A stretch of DNA of 64,000 nt from Paludisphaera mucosa (GTDB lineage: Bacteria; Planctomycetota; Planctomycetia; Isosphaerales; Isosphaeraceae), in contig NZ_JARRAG010000002.1 in the NCBI RefSeq assembly GCF_029589435.1, positions 4,340,001-4,404,000 on the forward strand, in the 5' to 3' direction. Of the stretch, positions 26,260 through 33,410 are shown in pieces (position 1 is the first letter of the stretch; each line of letters starts with the position of its first letter). The notes beneath the pieces are model-generated. The model saw only the letters and a list, made by a program, of their open reading frames with translations, was not told the DNA's origin and did not search any database. Both the position numbers and the translations under genes were made by a program.

Positions 26260-27159
26260 CTAGAAGACTCGCATGAGCGTCCCGACCTTGCCGACGCACC
26301 AGACGAGGGCGTCCAGGACGTCGCGCCGGGGGATTCGGTGATCGTCGAACCAGGTCCGAAACTCGTCGCAGTCCGCGAGGTGGCCTGCGAACAGCCAGAG
26401 CATGCGGCCGAGTTCCGCCGGCGGCTCCGCGCCCGCGCCACGGACGAGATCGAGCAGGACGTTCACGGCATCGACGATCAGGGAGCCGTCGTCACGATCC
26501 TCGCTCTGGACGCGATAGAGCGCCGCCGCGAGGTCGCAGACGACGGCGATGCGCTCCGGGGCCGTCGCGACGGAGCGGATCTCGGGCGTCGTCCGTTCCA
26601 GCACGCGACCGACGCGGGAAGGGTCGGCCACGAAGGCCATACGTCCATCGACCAGAACCGGGCGGTCCTCGCCTCCCGGGTCGAAGATCATGACGGCGAA
26701 CAGGTCGGGGCCTTCGGCATCGGGGTCGATCCGCAAGCCGGCAAGGGCGACGTCCATGGGGCCGGCGGGATCGTGGGCGCCGCCGTCCTCGGGCCGATAC
26801 CTACGATGGGCTTCTTTCCCGGCCTTCCGCGATGCGAGCGGACGCGGCATCCGATGTTTCCAGGAAGCCGGGTCGCCGGGGTGTCCGGGCGGGAAGTAGG
26901 CGAAATCCGCGAGATCCAGGACGCCGTGCTCCGGACAGGCACGAACGGTGAACTCCACACGCTCGCCGTCCCGGACGTACCGGCATCGCGGCGAGCCCCC
27001 CTCGCGGAGGGCGTGGTGCATGTCGTAGTGCCCGCGGCAGCGGTAAGGCTCGTAGCGGCGAAGCCCCGGAGAGAGCGGGGCGCGCTCGCCGATGAAGCAG
27101 CCGACCGGGCTGCCCCGGAAGGTGAACTCCTGGCCGATCCGGCCTGTTTCGTCGCCCAT
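26260..27159 (-). CDS. Hypothetical protein (299 aa)
   Basis: The ATG at 27159 gives 299 residues beginning MGDETGRIGQEFTFRGSPVG. The protein has no signal peptide or membrane segment. It contains a histidine/cysteine-rich N-terminal third (YRCRGHYDMHHALREGG, then CPEHGVLDLADFAYFPPGHPG) and a helical C-terminal half with DLAAALYRVQSEDRDDGSL. I do not recognise the family. It lies 8 bp after the MsrA stop on the same strand, so it is probably the last gene of the YhhN-msrA operon. A much longer open frame running back over msrA is an antisense-phase shadow. A role in the cytosol is likely because no export signal is visible. Confidence 0.6.
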   Translation of the reverse strand: MGDETGRIGQEFTFRGSPVGCFIGERAPLSPGLRRYEPYRCRGHYDMHHALREGGSPRCRYVRDGERVEFTVRACPEHGVLDLADFAYFPPGHPGDPASWKHRMPRPLASRKAGKEAHRRYRPEDGGAHDPAGPMDVALAGLRIDPDAEGPDLFAVMIFDPGGEDRPVLVDGRMAFVADPSRVGRVLERTTPEIRSVATAPERIAVVCDLAAALYRVQSEDRDDGSLIVDAVNVLLDLVRGAGAEPPAELGRMLWLFAGHLADCDEFRTWFDDHRIPRRDVLDALVWCVGKVGTLMRVF

Positions 27160-27167
27160 GCCGGACG

Positions 27168-27914
27168 TCACTTCGGCTTCGGCTCGGCCTCCGCCTTCTT
27201 CGACTGCGCCTCCGCCTTCAGCTTGGAACGGAGCTTGTACATCTTGGGCGTGATGTAGGTCTCGACGTAGCCGTGGTAGGGGTTGTTGCGGGCGAAGTCC
27301 TGGTGGTAGTCCTCGGCGGGGTAGAAGGCCTCGAACGGGACGACCTGGGTGACGATCGGCGACTTCCGCCCGCGCTTGGCGTTCAGGTCCTTGATGGTCT
27401 TCGCCGCGATCTCCTTCTGCTCCTCGTTGTGATAGAGGATGATCGAGCGATACTGGGTTCCGTGGTCGGGCCCCTGGGAATCGATCGTGGTCGGGTCGTG
27501 GGCCATCCAGAAATAGTCGAGAAGGTGGTCGAACGAGATGACGCTCGGGTCGAAGGCGATCTCGATCACCTCGGCGTGGCCGGTCAGGCCGGTGGAGACC
27601 ATCTCGTACGTCGGGTTCGGCACGTTCCCGCCCGAGTAGCCCGAGACGACCGACTTCACGCCCGGGATCCGCTCGAAGACCGCCTCGGTGCACCAGAAGC
27701 AGCCGCCGCCGAAGGTCGCCTCCTCCAGCTTCGGCCGGGCCGGCCGGGCCTTCCCGGCGTCGTCCTTCTTCGAAGCGGGATCGTCCTTGCCCTCGGCCTT
27801 GGGCGCGTCTTTCGATCCTTCCGCCGCCTTGCCGTCCTGCCCCCGCGCGACCCCCGCGACGAGCGCCAGGCCGAACGCCAGGCCGAAGACCCAAGCCCGA
27901 TGAAGCGTGCTCAT
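27168..27914 (-). CDS. msrA: Exported peptide-methionine (S)-S-oxide reductase MsrA
   Basis: The 248-residue protein has the MsrA signature GGGCFWCTEAVFERIPGV with catalytic C72 and C75, the GYSGG segment, and the HxxxT/DYHQ-type features YRSIILYHNEEQ and EDYHQDFARNNPY. It reduces methionine-S-sulfoxide in proteins. An N-terminal signal peptide (MSTLHRAWVFGLAFGLALVAGVARG) and a 35-residue Lys/Ala/Asp linker show it is exported, unlike the usual cytosolic MsrA, so it should repair envelope or secreted proteins. GAGGAG lies just upstream of the ATG. The gene follows the YhhN-like gene by 13 bp and precedes a hypothetical gene by 8 bp. Confidence 0.9.
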   Translation of the reverse strand: MSTLHRAWVFGLAFGLALVAGVARGQDGKAAEGSKDAPKAEGKDDPASKKDDAGKARPARPKLEEATFGGGCFWCTEAVFERIPGVKSVVSGYSGGNVPNPTYEMVSTGLTGHAEVIEIAFDPSVISFDHLLDYFWMAHDPTTIDSQGPDHGTQYRSIILYHNEEQKEIAAKTIKDLNAKRGRKSPIVTQVVPFEAFYPAEDYHQDFARNNPYHGYVETYITPKMYKLRSKLKAEAQSKKAEAEPKPK

Positions 27915-27927
27915 CCGTCTGCGCTCC

Positions 27928-28707
27928 TCATGAAGACGTTCGATCCGGCCCGCGACGACGAACGCGCGTCCAGGAGCATTGTCGCCGAGATCGCGGCGGA
28001 TTCCAGCCCCGATCTCCGCGGCGACCGATCCACCGCTCGTCGCGGACCTCCGCGACATAGCCCGTGGCGATCAGGAATTGCGCCGCGGCGTACGTCGGCC
28101 AGACGGCGAGGCCGGCCCCGTGGAGGGTGCTCGGGCCGAAGAGACGCAGGCCGAGGCAGGCGTCGGAGGCCAGGAAGAGCAGGGTGCCCAGGACCACCCA
28201 GGGGCGCCGCCAGCGGCCGAGGAGCGCCAGCACGGTCGTGGCCGCGAGCGTGACGGCGTAGATCGGGACCGCGACGGCCGGCGGGCCCGACAGGGCGGGA
28301 CGGATCGCGACCAGGACGCCGACCGACGCGCCGATCGTCCCGACCGCGGCCAATTTCCGCCATGCCGGCGTCTCGCGGAGCCGGCCCAACCGCCGGGCGA
28401 AGGCTTCCGCGTAGAAGAGATGCCCGACCAGGAACGCCCCCAGGCCGGCGAGGAAGAGGGCGGGGCCGAGTTCCAGGAGGCCGTCCCCGAGCCCATGCCA
28501 GGCCAGACCCACCGCGACCGGCCGGCCCGACTCCCCCAGCCGCCTCGCCGTGTAGGCCGCCAGGGCCAGGGCGGGGACCATCTTCACGGCGACCCACGCC
28601 CAGGGCGGCGGGCTCCAGCCCGCGATCGACGTCGACGCGCCCAGTCCGTAGACGACTGCAGCCGCGACGGCCGCCGCCGGCTCCAATCCACCTCGCCTGA
28701 ACGTCAT
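27928..28707 (-). CDS. YhhN/TMEM86-family membrane protein (lysoplasmalogenase-like)
   Basis: Starting at the ATG at 28707, the 259-residue protein has about seven or eight hydrophobic segments and the family's conserved acidic motifs: WHGLGDGLLEL and FLASDACLGLRLFG. In the established family (human TMEM86, bacterial YhhN) these aspartates are part of an intramembrane hydrolase acting on lysoplasmalogens or similar lipids. The C-terminal 30 residues are strongly basic. An upstream ATG at 28782 is possible but adds a basic, non-hydrophobic stretch. The gene heads a tight minus-strand operon with msrA and a hypothetical gene, linking membrane-lipid and envelope-oxidation themes (inference). Confidence 0.75.
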   Translation of the reverse strand: MTFRRGGLEPAAAVAAAVVYGLGASTSIAGWSPPPWAWVAVKMVPALALAAYTARRLGESGRPVAVGLAWHGLGDGLLELGPALFLAGLGAFLVGHLFYAEAFARRLGRLRETPAWRKLAAVGTIGASVGVLVAIRPALSGPPAVAVPIYAVTLAATTVLALLGRWRRPWVVLGTLLFLASDACLGLRLFGPSTLHGAGLAVWPTYAAAQFLIATGYVAEVRDERWIGRRGDRGWNPPRSRRQCSWTRVRRRGPDRTSS

Positions 28708-29097
28708 CCGACGGCTCCGGACGGGAATGTGACGCGGGACGCTCCGCCCGAGGCCCTCGGCGCGGTTCATCTTCAGTCGCACACCGGGTCGGCTCGTTCA
28801 AGGCGGCACCGTCGGCCCGACGCATCGCCGCCGCCTCGCGACGTCCTCGAAAGTCGTCGAGGATTCGTCGCGGCGACGCCGTGATGCGCGCGAGCCTCCA
28901 CGCTCGTCGCTTCTCCGCAGCGCGAAGAACGCCGGCGGGCGACCGACTGTAGCTTGGGTGCATCCCCGGCCCGGAGCCCCGGCCGGTGGGTCGACGACCC
29001 GGGGGCGCCGGACGCCTCCGCCGTCCGCGTCGCAATGGTTGCGGCGCGGGGCCCCGCACGAGATTGCTCCTCACGACGCAGCGACCACCCCAGCCGA
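28708..29097. other. Divergent intergenic region
   Basis: No gene is supported. It is bounded by the starts of the YhhN-like gene (minus) and a PEP-CTERM gene (plus), so it must contain both promoters. No clear promoter boxes or repeats were recognised. Confidence 0.35.
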
Positions 29098-30039
29098 ATG
29101 GAGACCGCCTTGATTTCCTCGCCCGCCACCGCCTTCCGACGTTCCGCGTTCACCCTCGCCGCCGTCGCCGTCGCCGTCGCCGCCCCGGCGCGGGGCGACT
29201 CGATCCGCGCCGTCAGCGGCTTCACGTCCGTGGCCTCGGGCAACGCGACGACCGGGAACCGCGCCTTCATCGAGACCGGCTTCGTCGGCACCTCCTCGAC
29301 GCTGACGGCCGCCGACATCGACACGTTCAAGAGCGGCACGCTCGTCAACAGCAGCGGCACGTACAACTGGAACGACGTCGTCCCCAGCGACTTCGGCGAC
29401 GGCAACCTCTACCCCCAGAACCCCGACCGCGGCGACACCGCCACCCCGTTCCCGTCCGAGAACCTGGGCGGGGCCAAGCTGTCCGAGGTGTTCGAGCCCA
29501 AGAACCTCGCCTACCTGCTCGACGGCGAGTCGGACGTGAGCTGGACGCTCGACCTGCGCTACGCCCCCGGGATGGGCGTCTTCGCCGACGGCGACTCCTC
29601 GACGATGGAGCTGTTCCTGCTGGAGCGCGGGGCCAACAGCATCCTCGGCGTGCAGGCCATCCGCACGGACGGCAGCCTGACCGACGCCGTGCTGCTGAAC
29701 TTCCGCACCGGGACGGGCTCCGACTACGGCGTCGCCCGCAACGGGGGCCTGACCGACTACGAGCTCGACACGCTGGAGATCGACGGGGCGCAGGCCGTGT
29801 CGGGCATCGGCCTGGACCTGGGGGCCTTCGGCCTGACGGCGGGCCAGGCCGTCATCGGCTACCGCTTCTTCGCCCAGGCCGACACCCCGTCGCTCCACTT
29901 CGACGGTCCCGACTTCCTGGGCTTCGTCGGCACCGTGCACGCCCAGGCCGTCCCCGAGCCGGCCAGCCTCGCCCTCGCGGGCATCGGCGCCGCCGGCGTC
30001 GCGATCGCCGCGCTTCGCCGCCGCCGCAACGACGTCTGA
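29098..30039 (+). CDS. PEP-CTERM sorting domain protein
   Basis: The 313-residue protein starts at METALISSPATAFRRSAFTL with a signal peptide ending near APARGDS. It ends in VPEPASLALAGIGAAGVAIA and RRRRNDV, the PEP-CTERM tripartite tail. The body holds beta-rich phrases such as SWTLDLRYAPGMGVF and DYELDTLEIDG. It shows no enzyme motif and does not resemble the other two PEP-CTERM bodies in the window. A longer open frame upstream is not protein-like. A perfect 14-bp hairpin follows its stop. The expected processing by exosortase is established for the family, but no exosortase is in the window. Confidence 0.8.
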   Translation: METALISSPATAFRRSAFTLAAVAVAVAAPARGDSIRAVSGFTSVASGNATTGNRAFIETGFVGTSSTLTAADIDTFKSGTLVNSSGTYNWNDVVPSDFGDGNLYPQNPDRGDTATPFPSENLGGAKLSEVFEPKNLAYLLDGESDVSWTLDLRYAPGMGVFADGDSSTMELFLLERGANSILGVQAIRTDGSLTDAVLLNFRTGTGSDYGVARNGGLTDYELDTLEIDGAQAVSGIGLDLGAFGLTAGQAVIGYRFFAQADTPSLHFDGPDFLGFVGTVHAQAVPEPASLALAGIGAAGVAIAALRRRRNDV

Positions 30040-30048
30040 CCCGCCCCC

Positions 30049-30083
30049 GCGCCGCAGCCCTCGTCCCAGGAGGGCTGCGGCGC
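30049..30083. terminator. Perfect 14-bp bidirectional hairpin
   Basis: GCGCCGCAGCCCTC (30049-30062) pairs perfectly with GAGGGCTGCGGCGC (30070-30083) around a seven-base loop. It lies 9 bp after a PEP-CTERM gene stop and 24 bp before the end of the convergent gene, so it can terminate both. There is no T tract. Confidence 0.65.
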
Positions 30084-30107
30084 CGTCGCCCGCCCGCGCT
30101 CGGCGGT

Positions 30108-30734
30108 TCATCGGCTTACGTCGGAGGTTTCGTCTTCGAGCCCCCTCAGCAGCGTCTCAAGCTCCCGACGTCGCGGTTCAAGGTCGGTGCGGACGGCGTG
30201 GAGGTTCAGCCAGTAGACGCCGGAGAGGACGGCGATGACGAAGGCGGTCGCCGTCGCCGCGACCAGGGCCGTCAACCATCCTCCCGAACGTTCCCGCCAG
30301 GTGATCTGGGCGAAGTAGGCCAGCGCGGCGAGGGCGAAGGGCAGCAGACACCACCACAGCACGCTGCGGAGCAGCTGGATCTGATGCTCGACCTCCGCCA
30401 GCGAGCATTCCACGAACCGGCGAAGCGGCTCGCCCGCCCCGGGCCGTCGCGCCTTGTGACGCAGGCGGTTCGCCAGCATGTAGCCGGCGACCCACACCAG
30501 GGCCGGGATCATCAAATACCACGTCCAGGGCGAACCGTTCCGAGATCCCAGGTAGACCCACAAGGGGATCATCAGAAGGCTTACGCCGACCTCGCGAAGG
30601 TCCCGCCAGAAGATCATCGTGGCGAAGGACCGCTCCTCGCGACGCACGTCTTCGAGCCGTCGCGCGGCCTCGGAAGTCGGCCCGGCTTGCGGCGACTGCG
30701 TCCGCCAGGCCTGCTGGAAGTCGTCAGGGTCCAC
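30108..30734 (-). CDS. Membrane protein, probable partner of the adjacent ECF sigma factor
   Basis: This 208-residue protein starts at a GTG that lies inside the end of the sigma gene, an 11-bp overlap that implies translational coupling. It opens with MDPDDFQQAWRTQSPQAG, a DDF(Q)xxW-type start seen in small sigma-linked membrane proteins. It has about four hydrophobic segments: VSLLMIPLWVYLG, WYLMIPALVWVAGYML, SVLWWCLLPFALAALAYF and LVAATATAFVIAVLSGVYWL. No zinc-binding anti-sigma HxxxCxxC motif is present. It could be an anti-sigma factor or a regulated membrane protein; position rather than sequence is the main evidence. Confidence 0.65.
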   Translation of the reverse strand: MDPDDFQQAWRTQSPQAGPTSEAARRLEDVRREERSFATMIFWRDLREVGVSLLMIPLWVYLGSRNGSPWTWYLMIPALVWVAGYMLANRLRHKARRPGAGEPLRRFVECSLAEVEHQIQLLRSVLWWCLLPFALAALAYFAQITWRERSGGWLTALVAATATAFVIAVLSGVYWLNLHAVRTDLEPRRRELETLLRGLEDETSDVSR

Positions 30735-31251
30735 GGGAATCCTCCTTCATCAGTTCGCTCAGGGCTCTTTTCGCACGGTTCAGCTTCACGCCGACGTTGC
30801 TCTCGGAGATCCCCAGCACCTCGGCGATCTGGCGATAGCCGAGGTCGTCCAGGTAGAGCAGGACGAGCGCCGCATCGGTCTTCGGCAGCCGGCGGATCGC
30901 GACGTAGAGCCGTTCGACGACCTCGCGCTGAAGAGCCTGCTGGGGGCCGTCCGGGCCGGCGACCGATAGGTCCTCGATCTCGACGATCGATCGTCGAGGC
31001 CCCTGGCGGCGGTGTTCCCTGCGGCGCCAGGCGAGCGCGGTGTTCAGCGCGACGCGATAGATCCAGGTCGCTGCGCCGGCGCGGCCCTGGAACTGCGGCA
31101 AGGACCGCCAGACCTGGAGCAGGATCTCCTGGACCAGGTCCTGGCGATCCTCGTTCGTGAACGTATAGGCGCGTGCCACCTTCGACACGGCGCCGCCGTG
31201 CTCGTCGAGCCAGCTCTTGAAACGCGATTCCGGGTCTTCACAGCGACTCAC
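30724..31251 (-). CDS. ECF RNA polymerase sigma factor
   Basis: The 175-residue protein has region 2 (DRQDLVQEILLQVWRSLPQFQG then WIYRVALNTALAWRRRE) and region 4 (LYLDDLGYRQIAEVLGISESNVGVKLNRAKRAL), the standard ECF layout without region 3. The GTG start follows GGGAGG by 6 bases, a strong ribosome binding site. It should direct RNA polymerase to a small regulon in response to an envelope signal. Its neighbour downstream overlaps it by 11 bp and is a membrane protein, the likely regulator. The leader on the minus strand contains a GGAAC element about 35 bp before the start, which might be an autoregulatory promoter, but this is weak. Confidence 0.9.
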   Translation of the reverse strand: MSRCEDPESRFKSWLDEHGGAVSKVARAYTFTNEDRQDLVQEILLQVWRSLPQFQGRAGAATWIYRVALNTALAWRRREHRRQGPRRSIVEIEDLSVAGPDGPQQALQREVVERLYVAIRRLPKTDAALVLLYLDDLGYRQIAEVLGISESNVGVKLNRAKRALSELMKEDSRGP

Positions 31252-31709
31252 GGCGATCCTCCCGCCCGTATTGGTCGCCCCGGGTCGCAGTTCCTTACAA
31301 GAATCAGCCTGCGTCTCGCGCCTTCACTTGAGAGGAACATCCGTCGAGAAGACGGTGGCTCTCGCGGCCTCCTTGAGCAAAAAGCTCTACATTTTTTTGC
31401 AATTCTTACAAGCCGCCCGCGCAACCGCGCCGCCACCTCGACGCAACCGGCATTTATTGCGATTTCGACAATCTTTCGCCAGCTTCCAGGGAACCCCGGA
31501 TTTCGCTCATCTTTCGCAATCGTCCCAAGTTCAGGCTGAGTGTCGGACGATAAAGAGGGGCGATGGGGGAAGCAGGGAGATGCGGGTGCGAGGGCGCCCC
31601 GGACTCCGCGTTGACGACCTACCGGGGATGGGCTATGGTGCCGCCGCTCGAAGGCCTCGTCCGATCCGACGTCGGGCATGGAGCCGCAAGCCGGGCAGGG
31701 AGGCCCAGG
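31252..31709. other. Divergent intergenic region
   Basis: No gene is supported. The part around 31380-31420 is unusually AT-rich for this genome (a run of seven T and TTGCAATTCTTACAAG), so the promoters for the ECF sigma gene and for the kdsD operon probably lie here. The kdsD frame is open back to 31563 but that part is not protein-like. Confidence 0.4.
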
Positions 31710-32732
31710 ATGGCGACGATCTCGGAAGCGACCACGGTCCCGGAGACGGAGGCCGAGGCCCTGGCGTTCGCCCGCCGGGTCCTGCGGGACGAGGCCGCGG
31801 CGCTGGCCGGCGTCCGCGAGCGGCTCGACGGCTCGATCGTGCGGGCGGCCCGATTGGTCTACCAGTGCCAGGGGGGCGTGATCGTCACCGGCATGGGCAA
31901 GGCGGGCCTGGTGGGGCAGAAGACGGCCGCGACGTTCGCGTCGACCGGCACGCGGGCCTACCCGCTGCACCCCGGCGAGGCCGTCCACGGCGACATGGGG
32001 CGGATCCGCGACGGCGACGTCGTCGTCGCCTTCTCGCAGAGCGGCGAGACCGAGGAATTGCTGCGGATCCTGCCCTCGGTGCGGCGGATCGGCGCGCGGC
32101 TGGTCGCCGTCACCGAACGCGCGAGCAGCTCGCTGGGGCGGGCGGCCGACGTCTGCATCGCGATGGGCCCGATCGCCGAGGCCTGCCCGCTGGGCCTGGC
32201 CCCGTCGGCCAGCACGACGGCGATGATGGCCGTCGGCGACGCGCTCGCGCTGCTGGTCTCGCGGATGCGCGACTTCACCCCCGAGGACTTCGCGCTCAAT
32301 CATCCGGCGGGGACGCTCGGGCGGCGGCTGACGCGGGTCGAGGACGTGATGCGTACCGGCCGCGACGTCCGCACGGCGACCCCCGGCGAGACCGTCCGCC
32401 AGGTGTTCGTCCGCCTGGCCGGGCCGCGGCGCCGCTCGGGCGCGGTGCTCGTCCGCGACGACCAGGACAGGCTGCTGGGCATCTTCACGGACAGCGACCT
32501 GGTGCGGCTCTTCGAGAAGCGCCGGGAGGCCGAGCTGGACCGGCCGATCGGCGAGGTCATGACCGCGAACCCGTTCCGCGCCACGGCGGGCGCGATGCTG
32601 GGCGAGGCGGTCGAGCTGATGAAGGGTCGCAAGATCAGCGAACTCCCCGTCGTCGACCGGGAGGGCCGGCTCCTGGGCCTGATCGACGTGACCGACCTGA
32701 TCGGGACGTCCCCCGAGGACTTCGAGGAGTGA
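31710..32732 (+). CDS. kdsD: KpsF/GutQ-type D-arabinose 5-phosphate isomerase
   Basis: The 340-residue protein has an N-terminal SIS sugar-isomerase domain (GGVIVTGMGKAGLVGQK at about 50, FSQSGETEELL at about 108, and the LAPSASTTAMMAVGDALA segment) and two C-terminal CBS domains (DVMRTG at about 215, IGEVMTANPFRAT at about 285). It converts ribulose 5-phosphate to arabinose 5-phosphate, the first step to Kdo, a sugar of lipopolysaccharide. A frame open upstream to 31563 lacks protein-like sequence. The gene is followed 5 bp later by kdsC and then by a giant Lpt-like gene, the same order as kdsD-kdsC-lptC-lptA in proteobacteria. Confidence 0.9.
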   Translation: MATISEATTVPETEAEALAFARRVLRDEAAALAGVRERLDGSIVRAARLVYQCQGGVIVTGMGKAGLVGQKTAATFASTGTRAYPLHPGEAVHGDMGRIRDGDVVVAFSQSGETEELLRILPSVRRIGARLVAVTERASSSLGRAADVCIAMGPIAEACPLGLAPSASTTAMMAVGDALALLVSRMRDFTPEDFALNHPAGTLGRRLTRVEDVMRTGRDVRTATPGETVRQVFVRLAGPRRRSGAVLVRDDQDRLLGIFTDSDLVRLFEKRREAELDRPIGEVMTANPFRATAGAMLGEAVELMKGRKISELPVVDREGRLLGLIDVTDLIGTSPEDFEE

Positions 32733-32737
32733 CGCGC

Positions 32738-33304
32738 ATGACGCCCCCGGCAAGCCGATCGGCCGCGATCCCGGCCGACCTCGAAGCGCGGTGCGCGGCG
32801 ATCGAGCTGCTGGCGGTCGACGTCGACGGCGTCCTGACCGACGGCCGGATCATCGTCGACGACGCCGGCGTCGAGTCGAAGAACTTCTACGTCCGCGACG
32901 GCCTGGGCTTCGTGCTCTGGCACCGGGTCGGCAAGACGTCGGCCATCCTCTCGGGCCGCCGGGCCGCGGTCGTCGACCGCCGCGCCGCCGAGCTCAAAAT
33001 CCACCGCGTCGTCCAGGGGATCGCCGACAAGGGCGAGGCGCTCCGCGCGTTGCTGGCCGAGACCGGCGCGGGGGCGGGGCAGGTGTGCTACGTCGGCGAC
33101 GACCTGATCGACCTGCCGGCCCTGCGGGCCGTCGGCCTGGCGGCCTGCCCGGCCGACGCCGTCGACGAGGTCCGGGCCGCGGCCCACCTCACGACCCGCT
33201 CGACCGGCGGGAGCGGCGTGATCCGCGAGATCGTCGAGGTGATCTTGAAGGCTCAGGGGCTGTGGCACGTCGCTTGCGGTTCGTACCTTTCGCCGGCGAC
33301 GTGA
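32738..33304 (+). CDS. kdsC: 3-deoxy-D-manno-octulosonate 8-phosphate phosphatase (HAD IIIA)
   Basis: This 188-residue protein is the usual KdsC length. It carries the HAD nucleophile motif VDVDGVLTDGRI with D28 and D30, AILSGRRA (motif II serine), a conserved lysine in GIADKGEAL, and YVGDDLIDLPAL (motif IV). It removes phosphate from Kdo-8-phosphate in the cytosol to give free Kdo. It begins 5 bp after kdsD and precedes the 1291-residue Lpt-like gene by 106 bp. No cap domain is present, which is normal for the tetrameric C0-type KdsC. The assignment relies on both sequence and gene order. Confidence 0.88.
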   Translation: MTPPASRSAAIPADLEARCAAIELLAVDVDGVLTDGRIIVDDAGVESKNFYVRDGLGFVLWHRVGKTSAILSGRRAAVVDRRAAELKIHRVVQGIADKGEALRALLAETGAGAGQVCYVGDDLIDLPALRAVGLAACPADAVDEVRAAAHLTTRSTGGSGVIREIVEVILKAQGLWHVACGSYLSPAT

Positions 33305-33410
33305 GCAGGCTTCGGCGGGTCCGCCCGCCCGCGCCGGGGGACGATCCCCCGGCACCAACGACCGGGCCGGTCCTCGAACGCGGGGGCCGGGTGACCGACG
33401 ACCTTCCGGA

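Noticed and set aside
28954-31160. Plus-strand open frame over a PEP-CTERM gene and beyond
   Set aside because: Out of phase with the PEP-CTERM gene and continues antisense through the sigma region; sequence is arginine-rich low complexity.
31563-31709. Extending kdsD upstream
   Set aside because: KdsD proteins begin near the chosen ATG; the extra 49 codons lack similarity to the family and occupy a promoter region.
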